Shown in pieces: positions 1-5,991 of a stretch of DNA of 7,961 nt. How positions within the stretch are numbered: the first letter of the stretch is position 1; each line of letters opens with the position of its first letter. Under the pieces are notes generated by a model. That model did not search any database and had not been told where the DNA came from. It worked only from the letters and a program-made list of their open reading frames with translations. Source of the stretch: Synergistaceae bacterium (GTDB taxonomy: Bacteria > Synergistota > Synergistia > Synergistales > Synergistaceae); contig JAISWP010000078.1 in the NCBI GenBank assembly GCA_031271065.1, forward strand, positions 1 to 7,961. Reading direction: 5' to 3'. A program made the translations under genes and the position numbers.

Positions 1-437
1 TTGCGGACGCCTTCATAGGCAGCGTCGGAGGCTGCATCGGAGAGACCTCGGCGGCGGCCCTCGTCATAGGCGGCGTATACCTGATCGCGAGGGGGATAAT
101 TTCCTGGAGGATACCCGTAATCTACATCGCCGCGGTCGCCGCTGTGTCGGTCGTCACAGGGCGGGCGTGGGGACCTGTGCTTGAAATTCTGGCGGGAGGG
201 CTCATACTGGGCGCGTTTTTCATGGCGACCGACTACACCACGAGCCCCATGACCGCAAAGGGACAGATTATCTTCGCAGCCGGGTGCGGCGTCATCGCGT
301 CCCTCATCCGCTCCTTCGGAGGATACCCGGAAGGAGTCTCCTACTCCATACTGATAATGAATCTCACGGTTCCGATAATAGACAGGCTGACTCCGACTCG
401 CATCCTGGGGGAGGCGAAAAGACATGGCGGGAAATAA
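1..437 (+). CDS. rnfD: RnfD, ion-translocating oxidoreductase membrane subunit (3' part only)
   Basis: This is the C-terminal ~144 residues of RnfD; the gene begins before the window and reads in frame from base 3 to the TAA at 435-437. RnfD is a polytopic inner-membrane subunit of the Rnf complex (ferredoxin:NAD+ oxidoreductase coupled to Na+ or H+ transport) and carries covalently bound FMN. The fragment opens with GGCIGETSA. The threonine of GETS (codon 45-47) aligns by position with the FMN-carrying threonine of the family, so the flavin site appears to be in the window. About five hydrophobic segments follow, with the family-typical stretches FFMATDYTTSPMT and YPEGVSYSILIMN. The 3' end overlaps rnfG by 14 bp, indicating translational coupling. 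Family assignment is firm. The exact flavin residue is inferred from motif position, and the 5' part cannot be judged. Confidence 0.95.
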   Translation, partial: ADAFIGSVGGCIGETSAAALVIGGVYLIARGIISWRIPVIYIAAVAAVSVVTGRAWGPVLEILAGGLILGAFFMATDYTTSPMTAKGQIIFAAGCGVIASLIRSFGGYPEGVSYSILIMNLTVPIIDRLTPTRILGEAKRHGGK

Positions 438-1107
438 CGGACAAGCCCTGCAAGCCAGCGCGAACGCGAGAAAGATAATATCACTGGGGCTGATACTTTT
501 CGCGGTGACCGCGATAACCGGCGTTATCCTGGGAGCGGTCTACGAGATCACCCTCGAACCCATACGCCGGACAGGGGAACGTCTCAGAAACGAGGCGATG
601 GCGAACGCCCTGCCGGAGGCGGATATCTTCTCTCTGCTCGAGATCGCCGGCGGAGACGATCCCGCCATAAAGAAAGTGATAAAGGACGTTCGGGAGGGCG
701 CGAGGGACGGAGAAAACGCCGGCTGGTGCGTCACGGTGACGCCGGACGGCTACGGCGGGCCCATAGAGATAGTGGTAGGGATAACCTCAGACGGCGGGCT
801 GCGGGCAATAAGCATCCTCAGCCATTCAGAGACGCCCGGGCTGGGCGCCAAAGCCGCAAGCCCCGAATTTTACGGCCAATACGAAAATAAAAACGCTCCG
901 GCGCTGACCGTGGTCGGCAGCGCCCCCGGCGGGCCGGATCAGATACAGGCCATATCCGGCGCCACCATAACGTCGAAGGGAGTCACCTCGGGCGTCAACG
1001 CCGCTCTCTCATATTGGAGGGACAACTTGGCTCCCGCGGGATACGAGGGCGGAGATATTGCCGGAATCTCGGGCGCGAGCGCCGCGCCGGAAGGAGAATC
1101 GAAATGA
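424..1107 (+). CDS. rnfG: RnfG, FMN-carrying subunit of the Rnf complex
   Basis: RnfG is a single-span membrane protein whose extracytoplasmic FMN-binding domain carries a covalent FMN in the Rnf electron chain. The 227-residue product has a short basic N-terminus, one membrane segment at about residues 17-39, and a soluble domain. That domain contains the family signature ETPGLGAK (about residues 138-145) and the flavinylation motif ISGATITS, in which Thr181 is the expected FMN attachment site, added by an ApbE-type transferase not seen here. Length fits the family. The ATG at 424 lies inside the rnfD 3' end and has a good ribosome site, GGGGGAGG at 407-414. The stop overlaps the rnfE start (ATGA). 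After about residue 205 the tail is rich in Gly, Ala and Ser and contains a second motif-like SGAS (216-219), discussed as a finding. Confidence 0.96.
   Translation: MAGNNGQALQASANARKIISLGLILFAVTAITGVILGAVYEITLEPIRRTGERLRNEAMANALPEADIFSLLEIAGGDDPAIKKVIKDVREGARDGENAGWCVTVTPDGYGGPIEIVVGITSDGGLRAISILSHSETPGLGAKAASPEFYGQYENKNAPALTVVGSAPGGPDQIQAISGATITSKGVTSGVNAALSYWRDNLAPAGYEGGDIAGISGASAAPEGESK
1091..1096 (+). promoter_or_regulatory. Ribosome binding site of rnfE
   Basis: AAGGAG lies 7 nt before the ATG at 1104. It decides the rnfE start against the longer reading from 1014, and it lies inside the end of rnfG, so the two genes are probably translationally coupled. Confidence 0.8.
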
Positions 1108-1796
1108 ACCCCATTAAGATAATAAAAAACGGCCTCGTAAGCGAAAATCCGACGCTGGTGCAATGTATAGGGCTCTGCCCGACACTGGCGGTCTCCACCA
1201 GCGCGTCGAACGGGATCGGCATGGGCATAGCGGCAACGGCCGTTCTGGTGGGCTCCAATATGGCGGTCTCCGCGATACGCCGTTTCGTGCCCGAGGAGAT
1301 CCGCATCCCCATATTCATAGTGGTCATAGCCGGTTTCGTGACGGTGGTGCAGCTTCTGATATCCGGGTTTGCGCCCGAGCTGAACAAATCGCTGGGCATA
1401 TTCATACCCCTGATAGTCGTCAACTGCATCATACTTGCCCGAGCCGAGGCTTACGCGTTCAAAAACGGCGTGATCGAGTCGTTTTTCGACGGCATAGGCA
1501 TGGGGCTCGGCTTCACTCTGGCACTGACTGCGATAGGAGTTTTCAGGGAATTTCTGGGCAATGGCACCATATTCAACGCGGTGGTGACCCCTCCCGGATT
1601 TCAGCCGGCCCTGCTGGTGATACTGGCGCCCGGCGGTTTCATCACCCTCGGCATAGCTATGGGGCTGTTCCGCAGATATCAGGATTGGTCCGCCTCGCGC
1701 CGGGGGACCCCCGCTCCGGAACACGCGTCGGGGTGCTCGGGCTGCGCCATGTCCGAAGTCTGCGGCGCGTCCGGAAAGGACGGTGAAGGGGCGTGA
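1104..1796 (+). CDS. rnfE: RnfE, Rnf complex membrane subunit
   Basis: RnfE is one of two paralogous membrane subunits (with RnfA) that share a membrane-embedded iron-sulfur centre on the electron path of Rnf. I chose the ATG at 1104, giving 230 residues, because it follows AAGGAG (1091-1096) by 7 nt, overlaps the rnfG stop as ATGA, and yields the expected N-terminus MNPIKIIKNGL. An in-frame upstream ATG at 1014 lies inside rnfG and has no support. Several hydrophobic helices are evident. Cys25 sits in the family motif GLCPTLAVST and Cys108 in VVNCIILARAEA; these two are the expected cluster ligands. The C-terminus extends into a hydrophilic tail with Cys211, Cys214 and Cys220, beyond the last membrane helix. 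The stop overlaps the rnfA start by 4 bp. NqrD is the close relative, but the Rnf context settles the name. Confidence 0.96.
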   Translation: MNPIKIIKNGLVSENPTLVQCIGLCPTLAVSTSASNGIGMGIAATAVLVGSNMAVSAIRRFVPEEIRIPIFIVVIAGFVTVVQLLISGFAPELNKSLGIFIPLIVVNCIILARAEAYAFKNGVIESFFDGIGMGLGFTLALTAIGVFREFLGNGTIFNAVVTPPGFQPALLVILAPGGFITLGIAMGLFRRYQDWSASRRGTPAPEHASGCSGCAMSEVCGASGKDGEGA

Positions 1797-2383
1797 GCCT
1801 GCTCTGGCTGTTCATAAGTTCTATATTCATCAACAATATCATCCTGTCGCGCTTTCTGGGATGCTGCCCGTTTTTGGGCGTCTCCACGAAAAGCGGCACG
1901 GCGAAGGGCATGGGAGTCGCCGTCATATTCGTCCTGGTGATGGCATCTGTTATGACGTGGCTCGCCTACAACCTGGTGCTGGTCCCCCTTCACCTGGAAT
2001 ACCTCTACACCCTTTCGTTCATCCTGATAATAGCGGCTCTGGTGCAGTTCGTGGAACTGGCCCTGAAAAAGATAAACCCGGCCCTTTACAAATCTCTGGG
2101 CATATTCCTGCCTCTCATCACTACGAACTGCGCGGTGCTCGGAGTGGCGGTCATCAACATGAACGAGGGTTACGACCTCATCCAGAGCATCGTGAACGCG
2201 CTGGGCTCATCCACTGGATTTCTCCTCGCGATAGTCCTCATGGCCGGCATCCGGGAGAGGATACAGGACAACGAGGACATACCGAAGTGTCTGAGGGGCC
2301 TTCCGATAGCCCTCGTCACGGCGGGCTTGATGTCCATCGCCTTCATGGGATTTTCCGGGATGAAATTTCCGGGGTTGGAATAA
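1793..2383 (+). CDS. rnfA: RnfA, Rnf complex membrane subunit
   Basis: RnfA is the paralogue of RnfE and inserts in the membrane with opposite topology; the pair provides the cysteines for the membrane-embedded iron-sulfur centre. The 196-residue product is almost entirely hydrophobic, with about six helices, and matches the usual family length. Cys25 lies in LGCCPFLGVST and Cys113 in TTNCAVLGVAV, the two positions expected for cluster ligands. The N-terminal stretch FINNIILSRFLG and the segment YKSLGIFLPL are also typical. The start is a GTG at 1793, overlapping the rnfE TGA (GTGA). The ribosome site is modest: a GAAGGGG run at 1785-1791 immediately upstream. Translation therefore probably relies on coupling to rnfE. 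NqrE is the alternative family member, excluded by the neighbouring rnfB. Confidence 0.97.
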   Translation: MSLLWLFISSIFINNIILSRFLGCCPFLGVSTKSGTAKGMGVAVIFVLVMASVMTWLAYNLVLVPLHLEYLYTLSFILIIAALVQFVELALKKINPALYKSLGIFLPLITTNCAVLGVAVINMNEGYDLIQSIVNALGSSTGFLLAIVLMAGIRERIQDNEDIPKCLRGLPIALVTAGLMSIAFMGFSGMKFPGLE

Positions 2384-2399
2384 GCGAGGGGGCTGCCGT

Positions 2400-3227
2400 A
2401 TGTCGTTTGAAGGGGTGTTTTACCCAACTATCGTGATGGGGGTGCTCGGGCTCGCGTTCGGAGCGCTTCTGGCGTTCGCCTCCATAAAATTTTTCGTGCT
2501 CACCGACGAGAGGGTCGCAAAAATCCGCGAGATACTGCCGGGAGCTAACTGCGGAGGCTGCGGATTTCCTGGATGCGACGGATACGCGGACGCTATCGTC
2601 AGCGCGGGAGCCGGGACTAACCTCTGCGCCGCCGGCGGAGCGGCCCTTGCGGCTGGAATAGCTGAGATAATGGGAGTGGAGGCAAAGGAATCCGTGCCGA
2701 TGAGGGCCTATCTGAGATGCGGAGGTTCGCCGGACAAATCCCCCCGCGGCGTCATATACGAGGGGGTCCGCGACTGCAAATCGGCGTCGGTGCTTCCAGG
2801 AGGCTCGCCGAACGCATGTCCTTTCGGATGTATCGGCCTCGGAACCTGCGTCAAAGTGTGCGTATTCGGCGCGCTGAGCATAGAAAACGGTCTCGTCCGC
2901 GTCGACCCGGACAAGTGCGTCGGATGCGGAACCTGCGCCGCCGCCTGCCCCAAATCGGTACTGTCTCTGGCGCCAAGGACTGCCTGCGTGGAAGTGCTGT
3001 GCAATTCCAAATGGAGGGGAGCGGACGTGAAAAAGGTCTGCTCCTCCGGCTGCATAGGCTGCGGCATCTGCGCGCGCAGCTGCCCGTCAGGAGCCATAAC
3101 CGTGGAGGGGAATCTGGCCTCGGTGAACGGGCTGAAATGTACGAACTGCGGAACCTGCGTATCGAAGTGCCCGGCCAAATGTATCGAATACATCAGAAGG
3201 GACCTGCCGGAAGCAGTGAACGCGTAA
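2400..3227 (+). CDS. rnfB: RnfB, polyferredoxin subunit of the Rnf complex
   Basis: RnfB is the iron-sulfur subunit thought to take electrons from reduced ferredoxin and pass them into the Rnf complex. The 275-residue product has an N-terminal membrane anchor (about residues 9-33). Next comes the four-cysteine domain Cys51-x2-Cys54-x4-Cys59-x16-Cys76 around NCGGCGFPGC. Ferredoxin-like cysteine groups follow: Cys140/144/150/154, Cys173/176/179/183, Cys201 with Cys214/218/221/224/228, and Cys247/250/253/257, plus Cys261. This implies about five [4Fe-4S] clusters, possibly six, as in the long anaerobe-type RnfB rather than the shorter proteobacterial form. The ATG at 2400 follows GAGGGGG (2386-2392) by 7 nt, 16 nt after rnfA. 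It is the last gene of the operon, followed by an intrinsic terminator. Family identity is clear; cluster number is inferred from cysteine spacing. Confidence 0.97.
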   Translation: MSFEGVFYPTIVMGVLGLAFGALLAFASIKFFVLTDERVAKIREILPGANCGGCGFPGCDGYADAIVSAGAGTNLCAAGGAALAAGIAEIMGVEAKESVPMRAYLRCGGSPDKSPRGVIYEGVRDCKSASVLPGGSPNACPFGCIGLGTCVKVCVFGALSIENGLVRVDPDKCVGCGTCAAACPKSVLSLAPRTACVEVLCNSKWRGADVKKVCSSGCIGCGICARSCPSGAITVEGNLASVNGLKCTNCGTCVSKCPAKCIEYIRRDLPEAVNA

Positions 3228-3252
3228 GCCTCCCGCCGATAAACCCCGCAGT

Positions 3253-3281
3253 AAAAGGACGCCGCCGCGGCGTCCTTTTTT
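3253..3281 (+). terminator. Rho-independent terminator of the rnf operon
   Basis: A perfect 12-bp stem has its left arm at 3253-3264 (AAAAGGACGCCG) and right arm at 3268-3279, closed by a 3-nt loop. It ends in a run of six T (3276-3281). It lies 25 nt after the rnfB stop. The A-run on the left and T-run on the right would also permit some termination of transcripts from the other strand. Confidence 0.93.
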
Positions 3282-3283
3282 AT

Positions 3284-3304
3284 GCCCGCGCTTGTATCGC
3301 GGGC
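3284..3304. repeat. Inverted repeat, 7-bp stem
   Basis: GCCCGCG (3284-3290) and CGCGGGC (3298-3304) form a perfect stem around a 7-nt loop, two bases after the rnf terminator T-run. There is no T-run after it, so it is not itself an obvious terminator. Function unknown; it is the first of four further stems in this gap. Confidence 0.6.
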
Positions 3305-3313
3305 GGCATTGCT

Positions 3314-3323
3314 GGTTTAAACC
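3314..3323. repeat. 10-bp perfect palindrome
   Basis: GGTTTAAACC is a complete 10-bp palindrome, of the size and symmetry of a half operator or dimeric protein site. It lies about 80 bp upstream of the -35 element of the downstream promoter, so a role as an activator site is possible but unsupported. Confidence 0.45.
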
Positions 3324-3325
3324 GG

Positions 3326-3342
3326 GCCTGCCGCGCGCAGGC
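3326..3342. repeat. Inverted repeat, 6-bp GC-rich stem
   Basis: GCCTGC (3326-3331) and GCAGGC (3337-3342) pair around a 5-nt loop CGCGC. It shares its last base with the next stem. Confidence 0.45.
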
Positions 3343-3358
3343 TCAATTTGGAATTGAG
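3342..3358. repeat. Inverted repeat, 7-bp AT-rich stem
   Basis: CTCAATT (3342-3348) and AATTGAG (3352-3358) pair around the 3-nt loop TGG and are followed by a run of A. No T-run follows on either strand. It lies about 45 bp upstream of the -35 of the downstream gene. Confidence 0.5.
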
Positions 3359-3403
3359 AAAAAAGTCCCGCCCCCCGCCGCTGTTCCGTTTTCGGCGCGC
3401 GGT

Positions 3404-3432
3404 TTGACTGATATCGGAAATATTGAGATAAT
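3404..3432 (+). promoter_or_regulatory. Sigma70-type promoter for the chemotaxis receptor gene
   Basis: TTGACT (3404-3409) and GATAAT (3427-3432) are separated by exactly 17 nt, each one mismatch from consensus. The start of transcription would be near 3439, leaving a leader of about 60 nt. The leader holds a weak AT-only stem, AAATTTT (3442-3448) with AAAATTT (3457-3463). Because the rnf terminator lies upstream, this promoter should make the receptor gene an independent unit. I see no flagellar sigma28 consensus. Confidence 0.75.
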
Positions 3433-3486
3433 CGGGACGATAAATTTTTTGTCTGCAAAATTTGAAAGAATCGGGTCAGATCGATC

Positions 3487-3493
3487 GGGAGGA
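3487..3493 (+). promoter_or_regulatory. Ribosome binding site of the chemotaxis receptor gene
   Basis: GGGAGGA lies 6 nt before the ATG at 3500. It fixes this start although the frame stays open far upstream through rnfB. Confidence 0.8.
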
Positions 3494-3499
3494 ATCACG

Positions 3500-5044
3500 A
3501 TGAGTTTGAGATACAAGCTAACTGTGTCCATGACCTGCATACTCACGGTTGTCACGGCCGCTCTCGGCTTTTTCCACATATATGAGACGCGGCGCATCAG
3601 AGAACAAAACCCTTACGGCTTCTCTCTCGCAATTCCCAGGGAGCAGGGCGAGGACATGACAGCCGCCCTCTCGTCCGTTTTCGAATATTTCGACAGGCAG
3701 GCCAAAGAGGGCAGAATGACTCTCGAAGACGCAAGGGCGCTCGCTGTGGAGTGGCAGCGGGATGTCAGGAAATCGGGAGGTAACCAGGACGCGCGGGTTG
3801 GGGCGCATGTCTGGGACTATCCGGCGGCGCGGGCGGCGGTGGTGTTTTTTACGCTGTTTGCCTCGGCGCTGATTCTGACCTTCTCGTGCGTCGGGCATTT
3901 CACTCGGCCCATATCCGACCTGGTCAGGATATCGGGCGAGATGGCGTCGGGCAATTTTGACGTGCCGATAACCGGCGAAGACGCGGGGGACGAGATATCC
4001 GCCCTGCGGGGTTTCATGAAAAAAACGGCGGAGGACGTGTCGGGTATCCTGCGGCAGATAGACGAGTCTGCCGGCGAGCTCCTGAGCGTCTGCGACACAC
4101 TTTATTCCGGCGCGGGGCAGTCGCTCAGGGTGACAGAGGAGGTCGCCTCGTCCGTGAGCGGTATCACGAAGGACGCCAGGACCCAGATGAACGCGGTGAA
4201 TGAACTGACCGAAACTATAGCGGGGCTGAGGAACATCATAGAAAACGCGGTCTCCATAAGCGCGTCCATCTCCGGGAAGTCCGCGGACGCGTCCCGTCTG
4301 GCACATGACGGCAATATGTCGATCGCGGAGGCCATAAAGCAGATGGGAGATATGTCCCATACCACGAGGGAGACGGCGGGCGCCATTAGGACGCTGGGAG
4401 AGAAATCCAGGAATATCGGAGAGATTGTGGCGCTCATAAAGACTATATCCGAGCGGACAAACCTGCTGGCGCTGAACGCGGCGATAGAGGCGGCCAGAGC
4501 TGGGGAGGCCGGGCGAGGCTTCGCGGTGGTGGCAGATGAGGTCCGCAAGCTGGCGGAACAGTCCCGGCAGGCCACAGGAAAGATATCGTCGGAGATAGCG
4601 GCGATACAGAGCGAGACGAATAAAGCTGTCGAACTCATGAATGCGGGCGTTGCGGAATCGGAAATGGGCGTCGAGGCAATGTCACGGAACAGGGAGATAT
4701 TCGAACGCATAATCTCCGGAGTCGCCGATTTGAACTCCGAGATAGAGCGCATCGGTTCGATGACGGACGAACTCTCGGGCTCCAGCCTCGCGATAGGAAA
4801 ATCAGCGGAAGACCTGGGCGAGATATGCGGCAGAACGTCCCAGGCGGCTCTTTACATATCCGCCGCCGCGCGGGAACAGTCCTCGGACATAAGCAGAGTC
4901 GCGTTCTCCTGCGGCGATATGCTCTCCCGCGCTGAGAACATCAGGGAACAGACCGGGCGTTTCAGGCTTCCGGGCGCGTCCGATGAGGGTGAAAATCGCA
5001 TACCCGCCGGAGACGAGCCTCTGCAGCTGCCTCAGACCGTTTAA
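3500..5044 (+). CDS. Methyl-accepting chemotaxis protein with a minimal sensor region
   Basis: This 514-residue transmembrane receptor would signal to CheA/CheW to control swimming. TM1 spans about residues 7-28, a short extracytoplasmic region about 29-107, and TM2 about 108-132. A HAMP linker begins at HFTRPISDLV (133) and runs to about 185. A long coiled-coil signalling domain follows. The hairpin tip is canonical, starting at Glu318 (ERTNLLALNAAIEAARAGE) and continuing GRGFAVVADEVRKLAEQSR. The sensor region has only about 80 residues. Its helix AKEGRMTLEDARALA (68-82) resembles the N-terminal helix of single-Cache domains, but the beta-sheet core that normally follows is absent. The C-terminus lacks a CheR-docking W-x-x-F pentapeptide. 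The start is set by GGGAGGA at 3487-3493. The gene has its own promoter. Ligand unknown; receptor family is certain. Confidence 0.96.
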   Translation: MSLRYKLTVSMTCILTVVTAALGFFHIYETRRIREQNPYGFSLAIPREQGEDMTAALSSVFEYFDRQAKEGRMTLEDARALAVEWQRDVRKSGGNQDARVGAHVWDYPAARAAVVFFTLFASALILTFSCVGHFTRPISDLVRISGEMASGNFDVPITGEDAGDEISALRGFMKKTAEDVSGILRQIDESAGELLSVCDTLYSGAGQSLRVTEEVASSVSGITKDARTQMNAVNELTETIAGLRNIIENAVSISASISGKSADASRLAHDGNMSIAEAIKQMGDMSHTTRETAGAIRTLGEKSRNIGEIVALIKTISERTNLLALNAAIEAARAGEAGRGFAVVADEVRKLAEQSRQATGKISSEIAAIQSETNKAVELMNAGVAESEMGVEAMSRNREIFERIISGVADLNSEIERIGSMTDELSGSSLAIGKSAEDLGEICGRTSQAALYISAAAREQSSDISRVAFSCGDMLSRAENIREQTGRFRLPGASDEGENRIPAGDEPLQLPQTV

Positions 5045-5045
5045 T

Positions 5046-5084
5046 TTCAATTTCAGCCGGGGATTTTCGTCCGGCTCAATTGAA
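5046..5084. terminator. Candidate bidirectional hairpin between convergent genes
   Basis: TTCAATT (5046-5052) pairs with AATTGAA (5078-5084), and AGCCGG (5055-5060) pairs with CCGGCT (5071-5076). A small asymmetric internal loop separates the two helices, with a 10-nt apical loop. It starts 2 nt after the receptor stop. No T-run follows on either strand, so it may act as a weak or Rho-assisted terminator, or as a 3' end stabiliser, rather than a classical intrinsic terminator. Confidence 0.5.
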
Positions 5085-5120
5085 CCGAGGGGTATAGGTA
5101 TTGCGGGGCCGATCAGAACG

Positions 5121-5134
5121 TGACGCAGGCGTCA
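5121..5134. repeat. Short inverted repeat spanning the tatD stop codon
   Basis: TGACGC and GCGTCA face each other across two bases, usable as a 5-bp stem with a 4-nt loop. The tatD stop codon (5132-5134) forms one end. No T-run follows in the tatD direction. Probably minor. Confidence 0.3.
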
Positions 5135-5953
5135 GGAGAGGCTGAGGAATCTCCCGGCGTTTTCCCACACCGCGCCGGCTGTCTCACCGAGAGTCATGCT
5201 TTTGACTTCGGCCATCTTCTCGTAGACGTCGCGCACCAGGGCCGGTTCGTTTCGTCTGCCTCGCCTGCGCTGGGGGGCCAGATACGGCGAGTCGGTCTCG
5301 CAGAGTATCCGGTCGAGGGGAGAGTAAGCGGCTGCGGCCCTGAGTTCCTCGGCTTTGGGATAGGTCAGAGGCCCGGCGAAAGACAGATAAAAACCCATGT
5401 CCAGAGCCGCCCTGGCGTCGGATTTGCCGCCGGAAAAACAGTGGATCACGCCTCCCGCGAGTCCCGGAAAATTTTTCATTATCGCAATTGCCTCGCGGTA
5501 AGCGTCACCCTCGCTCCTGTTTTGAGCACAGCGCAGATGCACAAGGATCGGTTTTTCAGCGCGGACCGCCCACTCCAGCTGCAATTCGAACACCTCGCGC
5601 TGGACGTCCCTCGGTGAGTTGTCGTAATAGTAGTCGAGGCCTATCTCGCCTATTGCCGCCACCTCTTTGCGGCCTGACAGCTCCGTAAGGCTTTCCGGCA
5701 GCCCGTCCGGCGCGCTTGACGCTTCGTGAGGATGTATCCCGGCGGACGCGAAAATCTCGACTCCGCTCTTATTGCCGAGGCCGGACGCCATCTGCGCCGT
5801 CCTCTCGCTGGAGGGCAGATCGCAGGCCGCCAGAAGCACCCGCACGACTCCAGCTTCCCGGGCGCGGGTCAGTACGTCCTCCAAGTCGTCCCTGAACTCG
5901 TCCATGTCCAGGTGACAGTGCGTGTCAAAAAGCCTTGCGTCCTCATCCATCAT
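5132..5953 (-). CDS. tatD: TatD-family metal-dependent hydrolase (probable DNase)
   Basis: TatD-family proteins are cytoplasmic TIM-barrel, divalent-metal hydrolases; characterised members are DNA exonucleases or endonucleases. The 273-residue product is normal length and has the metal ligands in order: DTHCHLD with His12 and His14, GIHPHE around His74, GEIGLDYYYD with Glu103, His139 in VHLR, His171 in HCFSG, and Asp221 in ETDSPYLAP. After His139 the usual acidic residue of H-x-R-[D/E] is a cysteine (Cys142). A few extra residues follow before the next helix. Two ATG codons stand together at the 5' end (5951-5953 and 5948-5950), preceded only by a weak GGCGGG. The gene lies 38 nt downstream of metG on the same strand, a common arrangement, and is probably co-transcribed with it. 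The precise substrate is not determined by sequence. Confidence 0.93.
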   Translation of the reverse strand: MMDEDARLFDTHCHLDMDEFRDDLEDVLTRAREAGVVRVLLAACDLPSSERTAQMASGLGNKSGVEIFASAGIHPHEASSAPDGLPESLTELSGRKEVAAIGEIGLDYYYDNSPRDVQREVFELQLEWAVRAEKPILVHLRCAQNRSEGDAYREAIAIMKNFPGLAGGVIHCFSGGKSDARAALDMGFYLSFAGPLTYPKAEELRAAAAYSPLDRILCETDSPYLAPQRRRGRRNEPALVRDVYEKMAEVKSMTLGETAGAVWENAGRFLSLS

Positions 5954-5991
5954 AAAAGCCCGCCATTATGCCGCGTTCCAGCGCGCGCCCC

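Noticed and set aside
1014..1103. Longer RnfE from the ATG at 1014.
   Set aside because: It lies wholly inside rnfG, lacks a ribosome site and adds a basic stretch foreign to the family; the ATG at 1104 has AAGGAG and the usual N-terminus.
939..1724. 261-codon open frame on the minus strand opposite rnfG/rnfE.
   Set aside because: Composition is that of an antisense shadow in GC-rich DNA (rich in His, Arg, Gly, Tyr), with no recognisable domain, and the opposite strand is a certain gene.
3442..3463. AT-only stem in the receptor leader considered as a riboswitch or operator.
   Set aside because: Seven weak A-T pairs and no further conserved structure; too little for a regulatory call.
2717..3499. 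Frame continuous with the chemoreceptor stays open upstream through rnfB, suggesting a 775-residue fusion.
   Set aside because: The upstream part is the +1/+2 shadow of rnfB and crosses a strong terminator; the receptor has its own promoter, ribosome site and a normal membrane N-terminus at 3500.
3228..3499. Search for a tRNA, small RNA gene or small protein in the rnfB-receptor gap.
   Set aside because: No cloverleaf or CCA end and no convincing start with ribosome site; only the terminator, inverted repeats and promoter are supported.
3518..4752. Long minus-strand open frames opposite the chemoreceptor.
   Set aside because: Shadows of the coiled-coil coding region; low-complexity, no domain, no ribosome site, overlapping one another.
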